Assembly (NCBI GenBank): GCA_002392705.1
Contig: DGHP01000087.1
Span: 1-11,405, forward strand
Direction: 5' to 3'
DNA from: Lachnospiraceae bacterium UBA3845
GTDB lineage: Bacteria > Bacillota > Clostridia > Lachnospirales > Lachnospiraceae
DNA length: 11,405 nucleotides
Part shown: positions 5,853 to 11,405 of the stretch, piece after piece
Position numbering within the stretch: the stretch's first letter is position 1
Layout: the number at the start of each line of letters is the position of its first letter
Made by a program: the position numbers and the translations under genes
Notes under the pieces: generated by a model
Databases searched by the model: none
Told to the model about the DNA's origin: nothing
The model's input: only the letters and a program-made list of their open reading frames with translations

Positions 5853-5981
5853 ATGAAGAAAAAGATTGCTGTTTTCCTATGTGTATCTGTCATGCTGGGA
5901 CAACTCTGCCCGCGTATCCCTGCGCAGGAGAATTCTTACGTTATGGATGAATGGAATCCGTCCGGATCAGATGTACATTAA
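5853..5981 (+). pseudogene. Signal-peptide ORF, probably the start of a broken exported protein
   Basis: ATG 5853 opens a 42-residue frame: MKKKIAVFLCVSVMLGQLCP, then RIPAQENSYVMDEWNPSGSD. The first part is a textbook signal peptide (three lysines, hydrophobic core, likely cleavage after PAQ or nearby). The mature part stops after about 17 residues. Beyond the stop other frames continue with gene-like stretches (MYIKYDAGTDWGWNGSNF in one frame) that end quickly, as expected of a frameshifted gene. The family is not recognised. A short secreted peptide is the alternative. Confidence 0.4.
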
Positions 5982-6202
5982 GTACGATGCCGGTACGGAC
6001 TGGGGATGGAACGGAAGCAATTTCTGAAACGATAAAAATCTGCGAAAGACTTATCGCCTCCGGGTGATGAGCTTTTCGGTTTATCCGAAAAATCTGCAGA
6101 GCGTTACTTTCAGAGAGAATGCGGCTGCAGGCCGGGGAATCTGACCCCGGCTTTCCGGAGCGAACGTTTTAATGTGCCGGCACTTGTGGAGGAGCAGACG
6201 GT
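5982..6202. other. Non-coding or decayed stretch with two hairpins
   Basis: Only short frames occur in this interval. A 7-bp hairpin TTTTCGG/CCGAAAA is at 6073-6091. A second one, GCCGGGG/CCCCGGC, is at 6131-6151 and is followed by only three T residues. The latter may be a weak terminator for the broken exported-protein gene upstream. Nothing else is visible. Confidence 0.35.
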
Positions 6203-6277
6203 ATGAGAAGGCAGGCGGTTCTTTCCGTCAAGGAACTGCCGGCTTTCAAAAAAACGCACGGGGTAATTAACTTATGA
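6203..6277 (+). CDS. 24-residue leader ORF overlapping the next gene
   Basis: GGAGGAG about ten bases upstream makes ATG 6203 a strong start. The frame encodes MRRQAVLSVKELPAFKKTHG and four more residues, and ends in TGA at 6275-6277, which overlaps the ATG of the next gene at 6274 (ATGA). The next gene has only a weak ribosome binding site of its own, so this ORF could couple its translation. The alternative is a remnant of a larger gene. No family is recognised. Confidence 0.4.
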   Translation: MRRQAVLSVKELPAFKKTHGVINL

Positions 6278-6732
6278 GAAAGAGATTGCTTTTACATCTG
6301 CTTATGGGCGTAATTGCCGTTGGATCCGCTCTGGCTGTTGCTGCATTTTTAATATATACACTGATCCTGCGCACCAGTTTCAAGGCGGACGCCCTTGAGA
6401 TTAATGAAGCCTTTCGTACACATGATACGGTTGCAGTCTCCTGCGGCGGTCTGTCCTATCAGGCTCCGCCGGGAGAGAACGAATACTACAATATGTTTCT
6501 TCTGAACCGGAATACAGCAGTATTTAGCAGAAAAGCAGTATCGGAGACAGATGACACAATCCTGATCGACTTCGGCCCGGAGAAGCTTTCCTATACGGGC
6601 ATGGAAGACGGAACTGCGATCGCCCTTTGCTGGAAAACCGCAGAAAAGGAAAAGCATTACATTGTGCGGAGTCAGATGACCTTTGCCCAGATGAACGCGT
6701 ATTTTATGAACAGTTATCGCAAAGCATCATAG
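6274..6732 (+). CDS. Hypothetical membrane-anchored protein
   Basis: A 152-residue protein with one N-terminal membrane segment (about residues 8-32, preceded by RKR, so the rest should face outside). The extracellular part is a compact domain of about 115 residues: a segment INEAFRTHDTVAVSCGGLSY, then QAPPGENEYYNMFLLNRNTA, a strand-rich core and a C-terminal helix ending MNAYFMNSYRKAS. No lipobox and no known motif are visible. The upstream 24-codon ORF overlaps its start and probably feeds ribosomes to it. I do not recognise the family. It may be one of several small exported proteins in this window (also 3552-3900 and 9270-9779). Confidence 0.7.
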   Translation: MRKRLLLHLLMGVIAVGSALAVAAFLIYTLILRTSFKADALEINEAFRTHDTVAVSCGGLSYQAPPGENEYYNMFLLNRNTAVFSRKAVSETDDTILIDFGPEKLSYTGMEDGTAIALCWKTAEKEKHYIVRSQMTFAQMNAYFMNSYRKAS

Positions 6733-6797
6733 CATAAAAGAATTGTCCGTATCGGAAAAGCTGCGAGTTTCACCCAGAACATTCCGACAGGCAGAAC

Positions 6798-6836
6798 CAG
6801 AAGCCTGGAAGCAGCTTCTGTATCCGCTTTGGCGGA
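6798..6836 (+). other. Tandem hairpins before the radical SAM gene
   Basis: CAGAAGC (6798-6804) pairs with GCTTCTG (6814-6820), and TCCGC (6823-6827) with GCGGA (6832-6836) around a TTTG loop. An A run follows on the plus strand, so it is not a plus-strand terminator. It would lie in the 5' untranslated region of the gene at 6866. Confidence 0.35.
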
Positions 6837-6865
6837 AAAAGGATAAATGAAGGGGATCTGAAAGG

Positions 6866-7747
6866 ATGCATTTTGTTAATGCCAAAGGGATACTGACCGG
6901 AAGCGGCGGCCGTTATGGAATGAACATTTACCGGGGGTGCAGTCATGGCTGCATTTACTGTGACAGCAGGAGCCGGTGCTATCAGTTCACGCATCCCTTT
7001 GAGGATATAGAAGTAAAGCAGAATGCGCCGGAACTGCTGGAAATGGCGCTGAAATCAAAGAGACGAAAATGCGTGATCGGAACCGGATCGATGTCTGACC
7101 CGTATATGCACTGTGAGGAACAGCTGCGGCTGACGAGAAAGTGTCTTCAGATCATCCTGCAATACGGGTTTGGCGCCGCGATTCAGACAAAATCGGACCG
7201 GATCCTGAGGGACATCGATCTGCTGGATGAGATTAACCGCTCTGCGAAATGTGTGGTTCAGATGACGCTTACCACCTACGATGATGCCTTATGCCGCATA
7301 TTGGAGCCGAATGTCTGCAATACCAAACGCCGGATAGAAGTGCTGGAAGAGATGCAGAAAAGGGGCATCCCGACCATCGTCTGGATGACGCCGGTCCTGC
7401 CTTTTATCAATGATACGGAGGAGAATATTACATCTATACTGAACGAATGCATCCGTGTCGGTGTAAAGGGGATCATTGATTTCGGGATGGGCCTGACTTT
7501 GCGGGAAGGCGACCGGGAATACTATTATGCCGCGCTTGATAAGCATTTTCCCGGGATGAAACAGCGATATATCAGGCGATACGGAAATGCATATGAACTG
7601 CAGAGTCCCAAAGCCGGGGAGCTGACAGAGATCTTTCAAAGGATCTGCAGGGAAAACGGTATCCTGTCAGATCCGGAGGATTGCTTTCATTATATTCAGG
7701 AACTCCCGGATCATTATAAACAGATGAGCATATTTGACATGTTATAA
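6866..7747 (+). CDS. SPL family radical SAM protein
   Basis: A 293-residue radical SAM enzyme of the spore photoproduct lyase-like family (COG1533 type). The cluster motif is near the N-terminus: YRGCSHGCIYCDSRSRCY, with Cys25-x3-Cys29-x2-Cys32 binding the 4Fe-4S cluster that cleaves S-adenosylmethionine. Further family features are VIGTGSMSDPYMHCEEQLRL, IQTKSDRILRDIDLL and VVQMTLTTYDDALCRILEPN, then a TPVLPFINDTEENI barrel segment. The length is usual for the short members. Despite the family name such proteins are mostly uncharacterised and rarely act on spore photoproduct. The start is ATG 6866, with AAGGGG about 12 bases upstream. A zinc-ribbon/TPR gene follows after 46 bases on the same strand. 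Confidence 0.92.
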   Translation: MHFVNAKGILTGSGGRYGMNIYRGCSHGCIYCDSRSRCYQFTHPFEDIEVKQNAPELLEMALKSKRRKCVIGTGSMSDPYMHCEEQLRLTRKCLQIILQYGFGAAIQTKSDRILRDIDLLDEINRSAKCVVQMTLTTYDDALCRILEPNVCNTKRRIEVLEEMQKRGIPTIVWMTPVLPFINDTEENITSILNECIRVGVKGIIDFGMGLTLREGDREYYYAALDKHFPGMKQRYIRRYGNAYELQSPKAGELTEIFQRICRENGILSDPEDCFHYIQELPDHYKQMSIFDML

Positions 7748-7793
7748 TAGTTGCAGTCCGGTTTATATTCAGGAAAACAGGAGAAGAAAAAAG

Positions 7794-8528
7794 ATGTTTT
7801 GTATCTACTGCGGAACAAGGATCCCGGATAACGGGGTATTCTGTCCGGCCTGCGGTGCGAAGGCAGCCGTAATCAAAGCAGAAGAGAAAGAGAGGCCTGC
7901 CGGGATGCGGGCGGTTGTCTGTGCAGCCTGCGGAAGCGGCAGCCTGAAAAGAATCGGCAGAACGGAATATCTTTGCGAACATTGCGGCAGCCGGTTCTTC
8001 GCCCGGGTACCGGACGGTGCGATGAGCTGCGAAGAAGAAAAAGCAAAACTTCTCGCTCTGTTTGCGGAGGCAAAGACCTATGCGGACAAGGGGGATTATC
8101 AGGCTGAACTCATCGCGCTGAGTAAAGGGATGGAACTGGTGCCCGAGGACGGAACACTGCTGCTGAAACTGGGACGTGCGAGCAGCAGGCTTGGCCTGGT
8201 ACAGGAGGCAATGGATTATTACCGGAAAGCCGCGGAAGTCTGTCCCAATGATCCGATCGTCTATGTCAACCAGGGCGTAGAGTATATGAAGCAGGAAATG
8301 GCAGCTGAGGCCAGACCACTGTTTGAAAAAGGGATTGCCATGATGGAAGCCGATCCCATGTCGGCATCGACCGCCGATGCAGCCGTATCCTACGGCAACT
8401 ATGCCTTCTGTATCGGTAAGCTTGGTGATCTGGCGGGCGCCAGAAAATATCTTACGATCGCTAAACAGAAGGGCTGCAGCGAACAGACCCTCGATTATTT
8501 CTGCAAAAACCTGAATATAAGGGTCTGA
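7794..8528 (+). CDS. Double zinc-ribbon protein with TPR repeats
   Basis: A 244-residue protein. ATG 7794 is chosen because AGGAG lies about ten bases upstream and the product then opens with MFCIYCGTRIP, the usual start of a zinc ribbon. First ribbon: Cys3, Cys6, Cys17, Cys20. Second ribbon: Cys43, Cys46 (CAACGSGS), Cys61, Cys64 (YLCEHCGSRF). From about residue 80 it is helical with TPR-like repeats. The clearest is DGTLLLKLGRASSRLGLVQE followed by AMDYYRKAAEVCPNDP; others are at about 153-187 and 194-228. No transmembrane segment is present. TPRs bind protein partners; the partner is unknown. It may be co-transcribed with the radical SAM gene. Confidence 0.85.
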   Translation: MFCIYCGTRIPDNGVFCPACGAKAAVIKAEEKERPAGMRAVVCAACGSGSLKRIGRTEYLCEHCGSRFFARVPDGAMSCEEEKAKLLALFAEAKTYADKGDYQAELIALSKGMELVPEDGTLLLKLGRASSRLGLVQEAMDYYRKAAEVCPNDPIVYVNQGVEYMKQEMAAEARPLFEKGIAMMEADPMSASTADAAVSYGNYAFCIGKLGDLAGARKYLTIAKQKGCSEQTLDYFCKNLNIRV

Positions 8529-8768
8529 TCTGCCTGCAGTCATAGTTTCCTGTGAGTTTATTGAAGAAGCCCTGCCGTTCATAAATGACAACATTGACTA
8601 TAGCAGTCCGGTATGAAACAATCCCCGGTAAGTAAGCAGAAATATCGTGCCGTTCAGGCAGATTTTCCGATCCTGTGCCTGTGGAAATGAAGGTGCTGGC
8701 ACGTATGAAGATGATGTGGGCGGAAAATGACGATCCGGCATGATCTTCCACCGCGTCTCAGGATTAAG
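8529..8768. other. Decayed, gene-like stretch without an intact ORF
   Basis: Directly after the TPR gene short frames with gene-like composition alternate: VIVSCEFIEEALPFINDNID ends at a TGA near 8617, and VEMKVLARMKMMWAENDDPA ends at 8743. None has a start with a ribosome binding site and none is recognised. The pattern suggests a gene broken by several frameshifts. Confidence 0.35.
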
Positions 8769-9184
8769 AACACCAGCCTGATCTGCGGAACGATGCATGT
8801 GGTATGCCGGAATGTTATATACTCTATCCCGCTGACGACAGAAGAGAATTTTTTGCGAGTCTATGCCGGGATGCCCGGATGGTATGCTGAGCATTCGGAC
8901 GTCTGCCGGAAACGGAGACGGAACTTTACGCCGCTTTCCCGGAGGAGAATGACGCGGCCTATGAAGACTATGCGGGATATCAGTTTTCAGGCGATGATCC
9001 CTGGGAAGGGATTCTGACGATCACGGTCAGAAGCATCGCTGACGGGAAAACGGGCATGATCCGTGTCAGCTTCGGAATCTATAACACGGCGGAAGAGGTG
9101 GATGCGTTCCTTGAGATTCTGCCGGAGGCCATGAAAGCGGCGGAAGATCTGAGAGGATACGGGAACGTCAATCCGGACTATTGA
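8769..9184 (+). pseudogene. Chimeric remnant ending in a class V aminotransferase-like tail, with internal TGA
   Basis: One frame is open from after TAA 8765-8767 to TGA 9182-9184, interrupted by a single in-frame TGA at 8888-8890. The first part (MPECYILYPADDRREFFASL, then RLPETETELYAAFPEENDAA and YEDYAGYQFSGDDPWEGILT) matches nothing I recognise. The end, GMIRVSFGIYNTAEEVDAFL plus EILPEAMKAAEDL, resembles the C-terminal strand-helix of class V PLP aminotransferases and cysteine desulfurases (R-x-S-F-x-x-Y-N-T-x-E-E-x-D). There is no start codon with a ribosome binding site and no PLP lysine region. It probably joins two gene fragments near 9040. Confidence 0.5.
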
Positions 9185-9210
9185 CGAAGAGAACAACTGA
9201 TCTGTATTAT
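9181..9210 (+). promoter_or_regulatory. Promoter of the SH3b protein gene
   Basis: TTGACG (9181-9186) and TATTAT (9205-9210) are separated by 18 bases, with TG directly before the -10 box. The -35 box overlaps the stop codon of the remnant upstream. The expected transcript start is about 50 bases before ATG 9270. Confidence 0.55.
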
Positions 9211-9224
9211 GGCACAGGGTTCCT

Positions 9225-9240
9225 GTCAGTAAAAACTGAC
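9225..9240 (+). promoter_or_regulatory. Perfect inverted repeat in the SH3b gene leader
   Basis: GTCAGT (9225-9230) and ACTGAC (9235-9240) flank AAAA. It lies right after the predicted transcript start, where it could be a short operator or an RNA hairpin. The regulator is unknown. Confidence 0.35.
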
Positions 9241-9269
9241 CAGACAGCAAAGAGGAAGAGAGGCAGTCT

Positions 9270-9779
9270 ATGAAAAAGAGAGTATCTGTATTACTGATGC
9301 TGTTGATGATAATGGCAGCCGGCTGCGGAGTCTGTTCCGCTTCCATAATGCCTTCCAGGGGTCCGGGACAGATCGGTCTGAGCTCTGTGGTTCTGTGCGA
9401 CAGCCTGTCTTTATACAGTGCCCCCGGTTTTGATTCCGCAGTCCTTCAGAAGGTGAGCTACAGGAGCCAGATTATCGTGCTGCGCCGGGAGAACGGCTGG
9501 GCGGAGGTTGTCCTGGGGGATGCTGAGGATTCTCCGCACGGCTGGGTGAAAGAAGATTATATCGCGGTTGATCCGGCCTGGTACCAGACGGAGGGAGAAA
9601 CTCCGGTTTATGCCTGGAACGACAGTTCGGCGCCCAGGGTTGCCCTGCTGGACGCGGGCGAAAGCCTTCCCATCCTGAGAGATGACGGGGACTGGATCGT
9701 GGTCAGCCTCAGGGGAGCGGCGGGATGGATCCGGAATCCGGTCCGGACTGCTCCTTCCGGATATCCTGTCAACTTCTGA
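9270..9779 (+). CDS. Secreted protein with two bacterial SH3 domains
   Basis: A 169-residue exported protein. A signal peptide covers about residues 1-24 (MKKRVSVLLMLLMIMAAGCG); AAGC at 16-19 is a possible lipobox, so it may be a lipoprotein, while cleavage after CSA is the alternative. The mature part holds two SH3b-like units. The first, about 40-100, has LSLYSAPGFDSAVLQKVSYR followed by GWAEVVLGDAEDSPHGWVKE. The second, about 105-157, has VYAWNDSSAPRVALLDAGES and WIVVSLRGAAGWIRNP. The G-W-V/I ending of each unit is diagnostic. SH3b domains usually bind peptidoglycan or other cell-wall ligands; no catalytic domain is attached. AGAGGAAGAGAGG precedes ATG 9270. Confidence 0.82.
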   Translation: MKKRVSVLLMLLMIMAAGCGVCSASIMPSRGPGQIGLSSVVLCDSLSLYSAPGFDSAVLQKVSYRSQIIVLRRENGWAEVVLGDAEDSPHGWVKEDYIAVDPAWYQTEGETPVYAWNDSSAPRVALLDAGESLPILRDDGDWIVVSLRGAAGWIRNPVRTAPSGYPVNF

Positions 9780-9839
9780 TCCCGGCGTCCGGAGAGGGGA
9801 AGCTTACGGCGGAAATGAATTTCCGGACGAAGATGAATG

Positions 9840-9998
9840 ATGATTCTGACAGTTCTGGCCGTTCTTTTTATAGTTTTCTGCCGCGGCCGGATGAACATGA
9901 CTTATCAGGAGGACCGGATTATCCAGCGCCTGAATGACTATCCCGGACAGCATGGTATATCCGGCAGGGCAGAAGGCATACAGCATCAATCCTCTTAA
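9840..9998 (+). pseudogene. Short membrane-anchor ORF, likely the 5' fragment of a lost gene
   Basis: ATG 9840 opens a 52-residue frame: a hydrophobic helix MILTVLAVLFIVFCRGRMNM followed by TYQEDRIIQRLNDYPGQHG, ending at TAA 9996-9998. It overlaps the DUF3089-like fragment in another frame. There is no strong ribosome binding site. It looks like an N-terminal anchor cut off by a frameshift, possibly of the same gene as the fragment that follows. The family is not recognised. Confidence 0.3.
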
Positions 9999-10269
9999 CT
10001 GGAAAACAGACGGAACTCCCGCGGATAAGTCGGAGAATATCGGCGCCTGCTTCACCGGCGGTGAAGGCGAAATCAGAACGGAATTGAAAGGCCTCTGCGG
10101 CTGCTATCTCGATCAGGAGCGCGGCGCGCTGAAGGTTACGGATCTGACGGTAAACAGCGGAGTATGGAACGGGCAGAAGAACCGATGTTATGAATATCAA
10201 AAAAGAAACGGACCGTCCGCCGCTGAATTCTGCGGCCTGATCGATGGTCCGTTTCTTTTATTATTTTAA
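9934..10269 (+). pseudogene. DUF3089-like protein, C-terminal fragment
   Basis: The frame gives VYPAGQKAYSINPLNWKTDG, then TPADKSENIGACFTGGEGEI, and LKGLCGCYLDQERGALKVTD. The block with INPLNWKTDG, the N-x-G-A-C-F turn and the G-C/A-Y-L-D-x-x-R-G-A-L-K-V end resembles the last quarter of DUF3089 proteins (alpha/beta-hydrolase-like). The catalytic regions and start are missing, and the final residues of the frame read through the terminator hairpin at 10201-10259, so the native end is lost as well. The family call is moderate and rests on motif memory. Confidence 0.5.
10201..10263. terminator. Strong bidirectional Rho-independent terminator
   Basis: A perfect 14-bp stem pairs AAAAGAAACGGACC (10201-10214) with GGTCCGTTTCTTTT (10246-10259). 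A smaller CCGC/GCGG hairpin sits inside the loop. The T-rich arm supports plus-strand termination and the A-rich arm, read from the other side, supports minus-strand termination of the dapA-like remnant. Confidence 0.85.
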
Positions 10270-10283
10270 GCCCGCGGTTTCTC

Positions 10284-10497
10284 TCAGCTTTCCTTTACGA
10301 GATTATCCCGGAGAACACGGTCAAGCATCTCCTTCTGGCTCTGTGTCAGATCCCTGAAGGGACGGCGCGGGATTCCCACCGGAACGCCCATGTCGGAGAG
10401 GATATACTTGATGGCGGGAATGAGGCCGACATCGCAGAGGGCATAACGGTGTGACGGTCGCAGGGACGACACCTTTCAACTTTGCTGGCTTGTTCAT
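10284..10497 (-). pseudogene. Dihydrodipicolinate synthase (DapA) family pseudogene, middle deleted
   Basis: Minus strand. ATG 10497, with AGGAAAGG just upstream, starts MNKPAKLKGVVPATVTP, the standard beginning of DapA/N-acetylneuraminate lyase proteins (G-V-x-x-A-x-V-T-P-F). Near 10446 the reading frame shifts by one and the rest encodes GLIPAIKYILSDMGVPVGIP and RRPFRDLTQSQKEMLDRVLR, the family's C-terminal helices. A complete enzyme is about 295 residues; only about 17 plus 60 remain. The catalytic Tyr and Schiff-base Lys are gone. The native start, ribosome binding site and stop are still present, so this is a clean internal deletion. A possible promoter is at 10624-10596. Confidence 0.8.
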
Positions 10498-10595
10498 CCT
10501 TTCCTGCCTTTCTGGTATTTATGACCTTGAACTATAATCTTATTCTGCTAAAGCGCCGCCTGCTGTCTGCAGATCCGGGCGGACGCCTCAGGACA

Positions 10596-10624
10596 ATCAT
10601 GCGGCGGATTCTTTTTTCTGTCAA
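10596..10624 (-). promoter_or_regulatory. Possible promoter of the dapA-like remnant
   Basis: On the minus strand TTGACA (10624-10619) is followed after 17 bases by CATGAT (10601-10596), a four-of-six -10 match. It lies about 100 bases before the remnant's ATG, in the 154-base gap between the two minus-strand genes, which otherwise shows no gene. Confidence 0.35.
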
Positions 10625-10651
10625 GTCAAAGTGCCTGAAAGAAGGGAGGCC

Positions 10652-11260
10652 TCATCTGTTTTTTCTCCACTTGATCCGATAGTAAATAAATGCGAAAACC
10701 AGGCAGAGAAGCGCAATGATCGCAAACCACGCAGCGATGGTGCCTGCCGGCTGTTTCCGGACTTCCAGGAAGAAATAGGGGCCTTCCAGAAGATTGACGG
10801 CATTCAGCAGCAGACAGATCATTCCATAGATCAGGCTGACAGCGGCAGGCCACAGAATGATTTGGACCGGCTGCTTTTTGACTTTTTCCAGGAACAATAA
10901 CGATATCACGGAAAGAGCAGGACCGATTAAATGATTGATCGGCGCCACGTTTTCAATGAAGTAGTAGCGGATCCCGCCTTCCGGGGCCAGAACAAAAGCT
11001 GCGATCAGAAAGGTAATGGTCAGTCCCACCGCGCTTATGAAATGGAGGGTGGTGACATAGCCGGGAAGGTCAATGTCTTTAAGACAATAATATACGACGA
11101 AGGCGGAAACAACCAGCTGCAGAAGATTGCTGTCAACCGTATACCATTGAAAAAGACCCGGTCCGAAAACCATACAGTCATGGATAAAAGCTATGATTTC
11201 CAGAACGATCAGAATCGTATTTACGATTACTGCCGGACGCCTGCCTGCTGTCTGATGCAT
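10652..11260 (-). CDS. Pr6Pr-like integral membrane protein
   Basis: A 202-residue protein with six hydrophobic segments, at about residues 11-31, 46-62, 68-92, 104-124, 134-155 and 173-195. Signatures match the Pr6Pr / FAR-17a-AIG1-like group: FQWYTVDSNLLQLVVSAF in the first loop (Y-F/T-T-x-x-S-N-L), INHLIGPALSVISLLFLE (H-x-x-x-P, where eukaryotic relatives carry a hydrolase-site His) and YGMICLLLNAVNLLEGPYFF. The C-terminus is basic (KWRKNR), cytoplasmic by the positive-inside rule. Bacterial members are uncharacterised. GGGAGG about eight bases before ATG 11260 supports the start. It stands alone, opposite a short plus-strand frame. Confidence 0.8.
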   Translation of the reverse strand: MHQTAGRRPAVIVNTILIVLEIIAFIHDCMVFGPGLFQWYTVDSNLLQLVVSAFVVYYCLKDIDLPGYVTTLHFISAVGLTITFLIAAFVLAPEGGIRYYFIENVAPINHLIGPALSVISLLFLEKVKKQPVQIILWPAAVSLIYGMICLLLNAVNLLEGPYFFLEVRKQPAGTIAAWFAIIALLCLVFAFIYYRIKWRKNR

Positions 11261-11402
11261 GAGTAGATCCTCCCATCTGCTTATTATTATCCATGAGTAT
11301 ACTCCCTTTCCCGACCGGGTGGAAGGCGCTTTTGATCTGATCCGGACTTTTCCGGCGTATCTGCCGGCGTCTGAGGAAACGCTGAAGCAGAGACTTTGCT
11401 GA
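11259..11402 (+). CDS. Short gene-like ORF of unknown function
   Basis: ATG 11259 opens a 47-residue frame ending at TGA 11400-11402: MSRSSHLLIIIHEYTPFPDR, then VEGAFDLIRTFPAYLPASEE and a short end. Codon use after residue 12 looks like real coding DNA. However, there is no ribosome binding site, the ATG overlaps the start codon of the divergent Pr6Pr gene, and its first codons cover that gene's ribosome binding site. It may be a remnant of a gene whose start was lost, or chance. It contains a GGAAACGCTGA motif in frame. Confidence 0.25.
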   Translation: MSRSSHLLIIIHEYTPFPDRVEGAFDLIRTFPAYLPASEETLKQRLC

Positions 11403-11405
11403 CGG

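Noticed and set aside
7733..7748. TTGACA and TATAAT boxes close together before the zinc-ribbon gene
   Set aside because: They are only about three bases apart and overlap the end of the radical SAM gene; no partner box at 16-18 bases fits either one well.
7572..8594. Long minus-strand frame across the radical SAM end and the zinc-ribbon gene
   Set aside because: It lies opposite two well-supported genes; its translation is low-complexity and without known motifs.
8888..8890. In-frame TGA as a selenocysteine codon
   Set aside because: The frame has no start, ends in an unrelated aminotransferase tail, and no obvious stem-loop follows the codon. Decay is the simpler reading.
10506..10651. 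Plus-strand frame in the gap between the two minus-strand genes
   Set aside because: It lacks a ribosome binding site and resembles no family; the interval is treated as intergenic with a possible minus-strand promoter.
11375..11385. Fifth GGAAACGCTGA copy as a post-stop repeat
   Set aside because: Here the motif is inside a gene-like reading frame, so it may be a chance coding match; it is kept only as a sequence occurrence.

Overview
The window looks like chromosomal DNA from an anaerobic Clostridia member, most likely Lachnospiraceae or a close relative. The reasons are intermediate GC, AGGAGG-type ribosome binding sites, and gene families common in that group: a NapH-like 4Fe-4S membrane protein, an HxlR regulator beside a flavin reductase, a DUF1848 protein, an SPL-type radical SAM enzyme, a zinc-ribbon/TPR protein and an SH3b secreted protein. 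There are no rRNA, tRNA, CRISPR, phage or transposase genes. The family assignments come from reading the translations and were not checked by a database search.

Layout. Positions 1-522 hold the 3' end of a 4Fe-4S membrane protein and its terminator. Positions 526-1457 are a gene graveyard: a gutted TetR regulator (minus), a sugar O-acetyltransferase with an out-of-frame internal deletion, and the last ~75 codons of a DUF1349 protein. An intact GNAT acetyltransferase follows (1474-2205). Positions 2220-3513 hold an alpha/beta-hydrolase C-terminal remnant, an HxlR-type regulator and a divergent flavin reductase, with a clear promoter and an overlapping inverted repeat between the last two. Then come a small exported protein with a frame problem in a T8 tract (3552-3900), a repeat-bearing gap, and a DUF1848 protein on the minus strand (4053-4988) with its own promoter.

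Positions 5080-5471 are gene-poor with RNA-like hairpins, followed by an ABM-type monooxygenase (5472-5774). Next are a short signal-peptide ORF that is probably broken, a 24-codon leader ORF overlapping a one-TM hypothetical protein (6274-6732), an SPL-family radical SAM protein (6866-7747) and a double zinc-ribbon TPR protein (7794-8528). Positions 8529-9184 are decayed and end in a class V aminotransferase-like tail. A promoter then leads to a secreted SH3b protein (9270-9779). Positions 9780-10283 hold fragments, including a DUF3089-like C-terminus, closed by a strong bidirectional terminator. A dapA-family pseudogene with its middle deleted (10284-10497) and a six-TM Pr6Pr-like membrane protein (10652-11260) lie on the minus strand.

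How it works together. I see no single multi-gene pathway. The one regulatory unit supported by sequence is the HxlR/flavin reductase divergon. The main character of the window is accessory genes mixed with many pseudogenes. At least two of these, and probably a third, keep pieces of both ends of the gene but have lost the middle. Short GGAAACGCTGA-type repeats also recur, twice directly after stop codons. I did not find a convincing new defence or mobile system.
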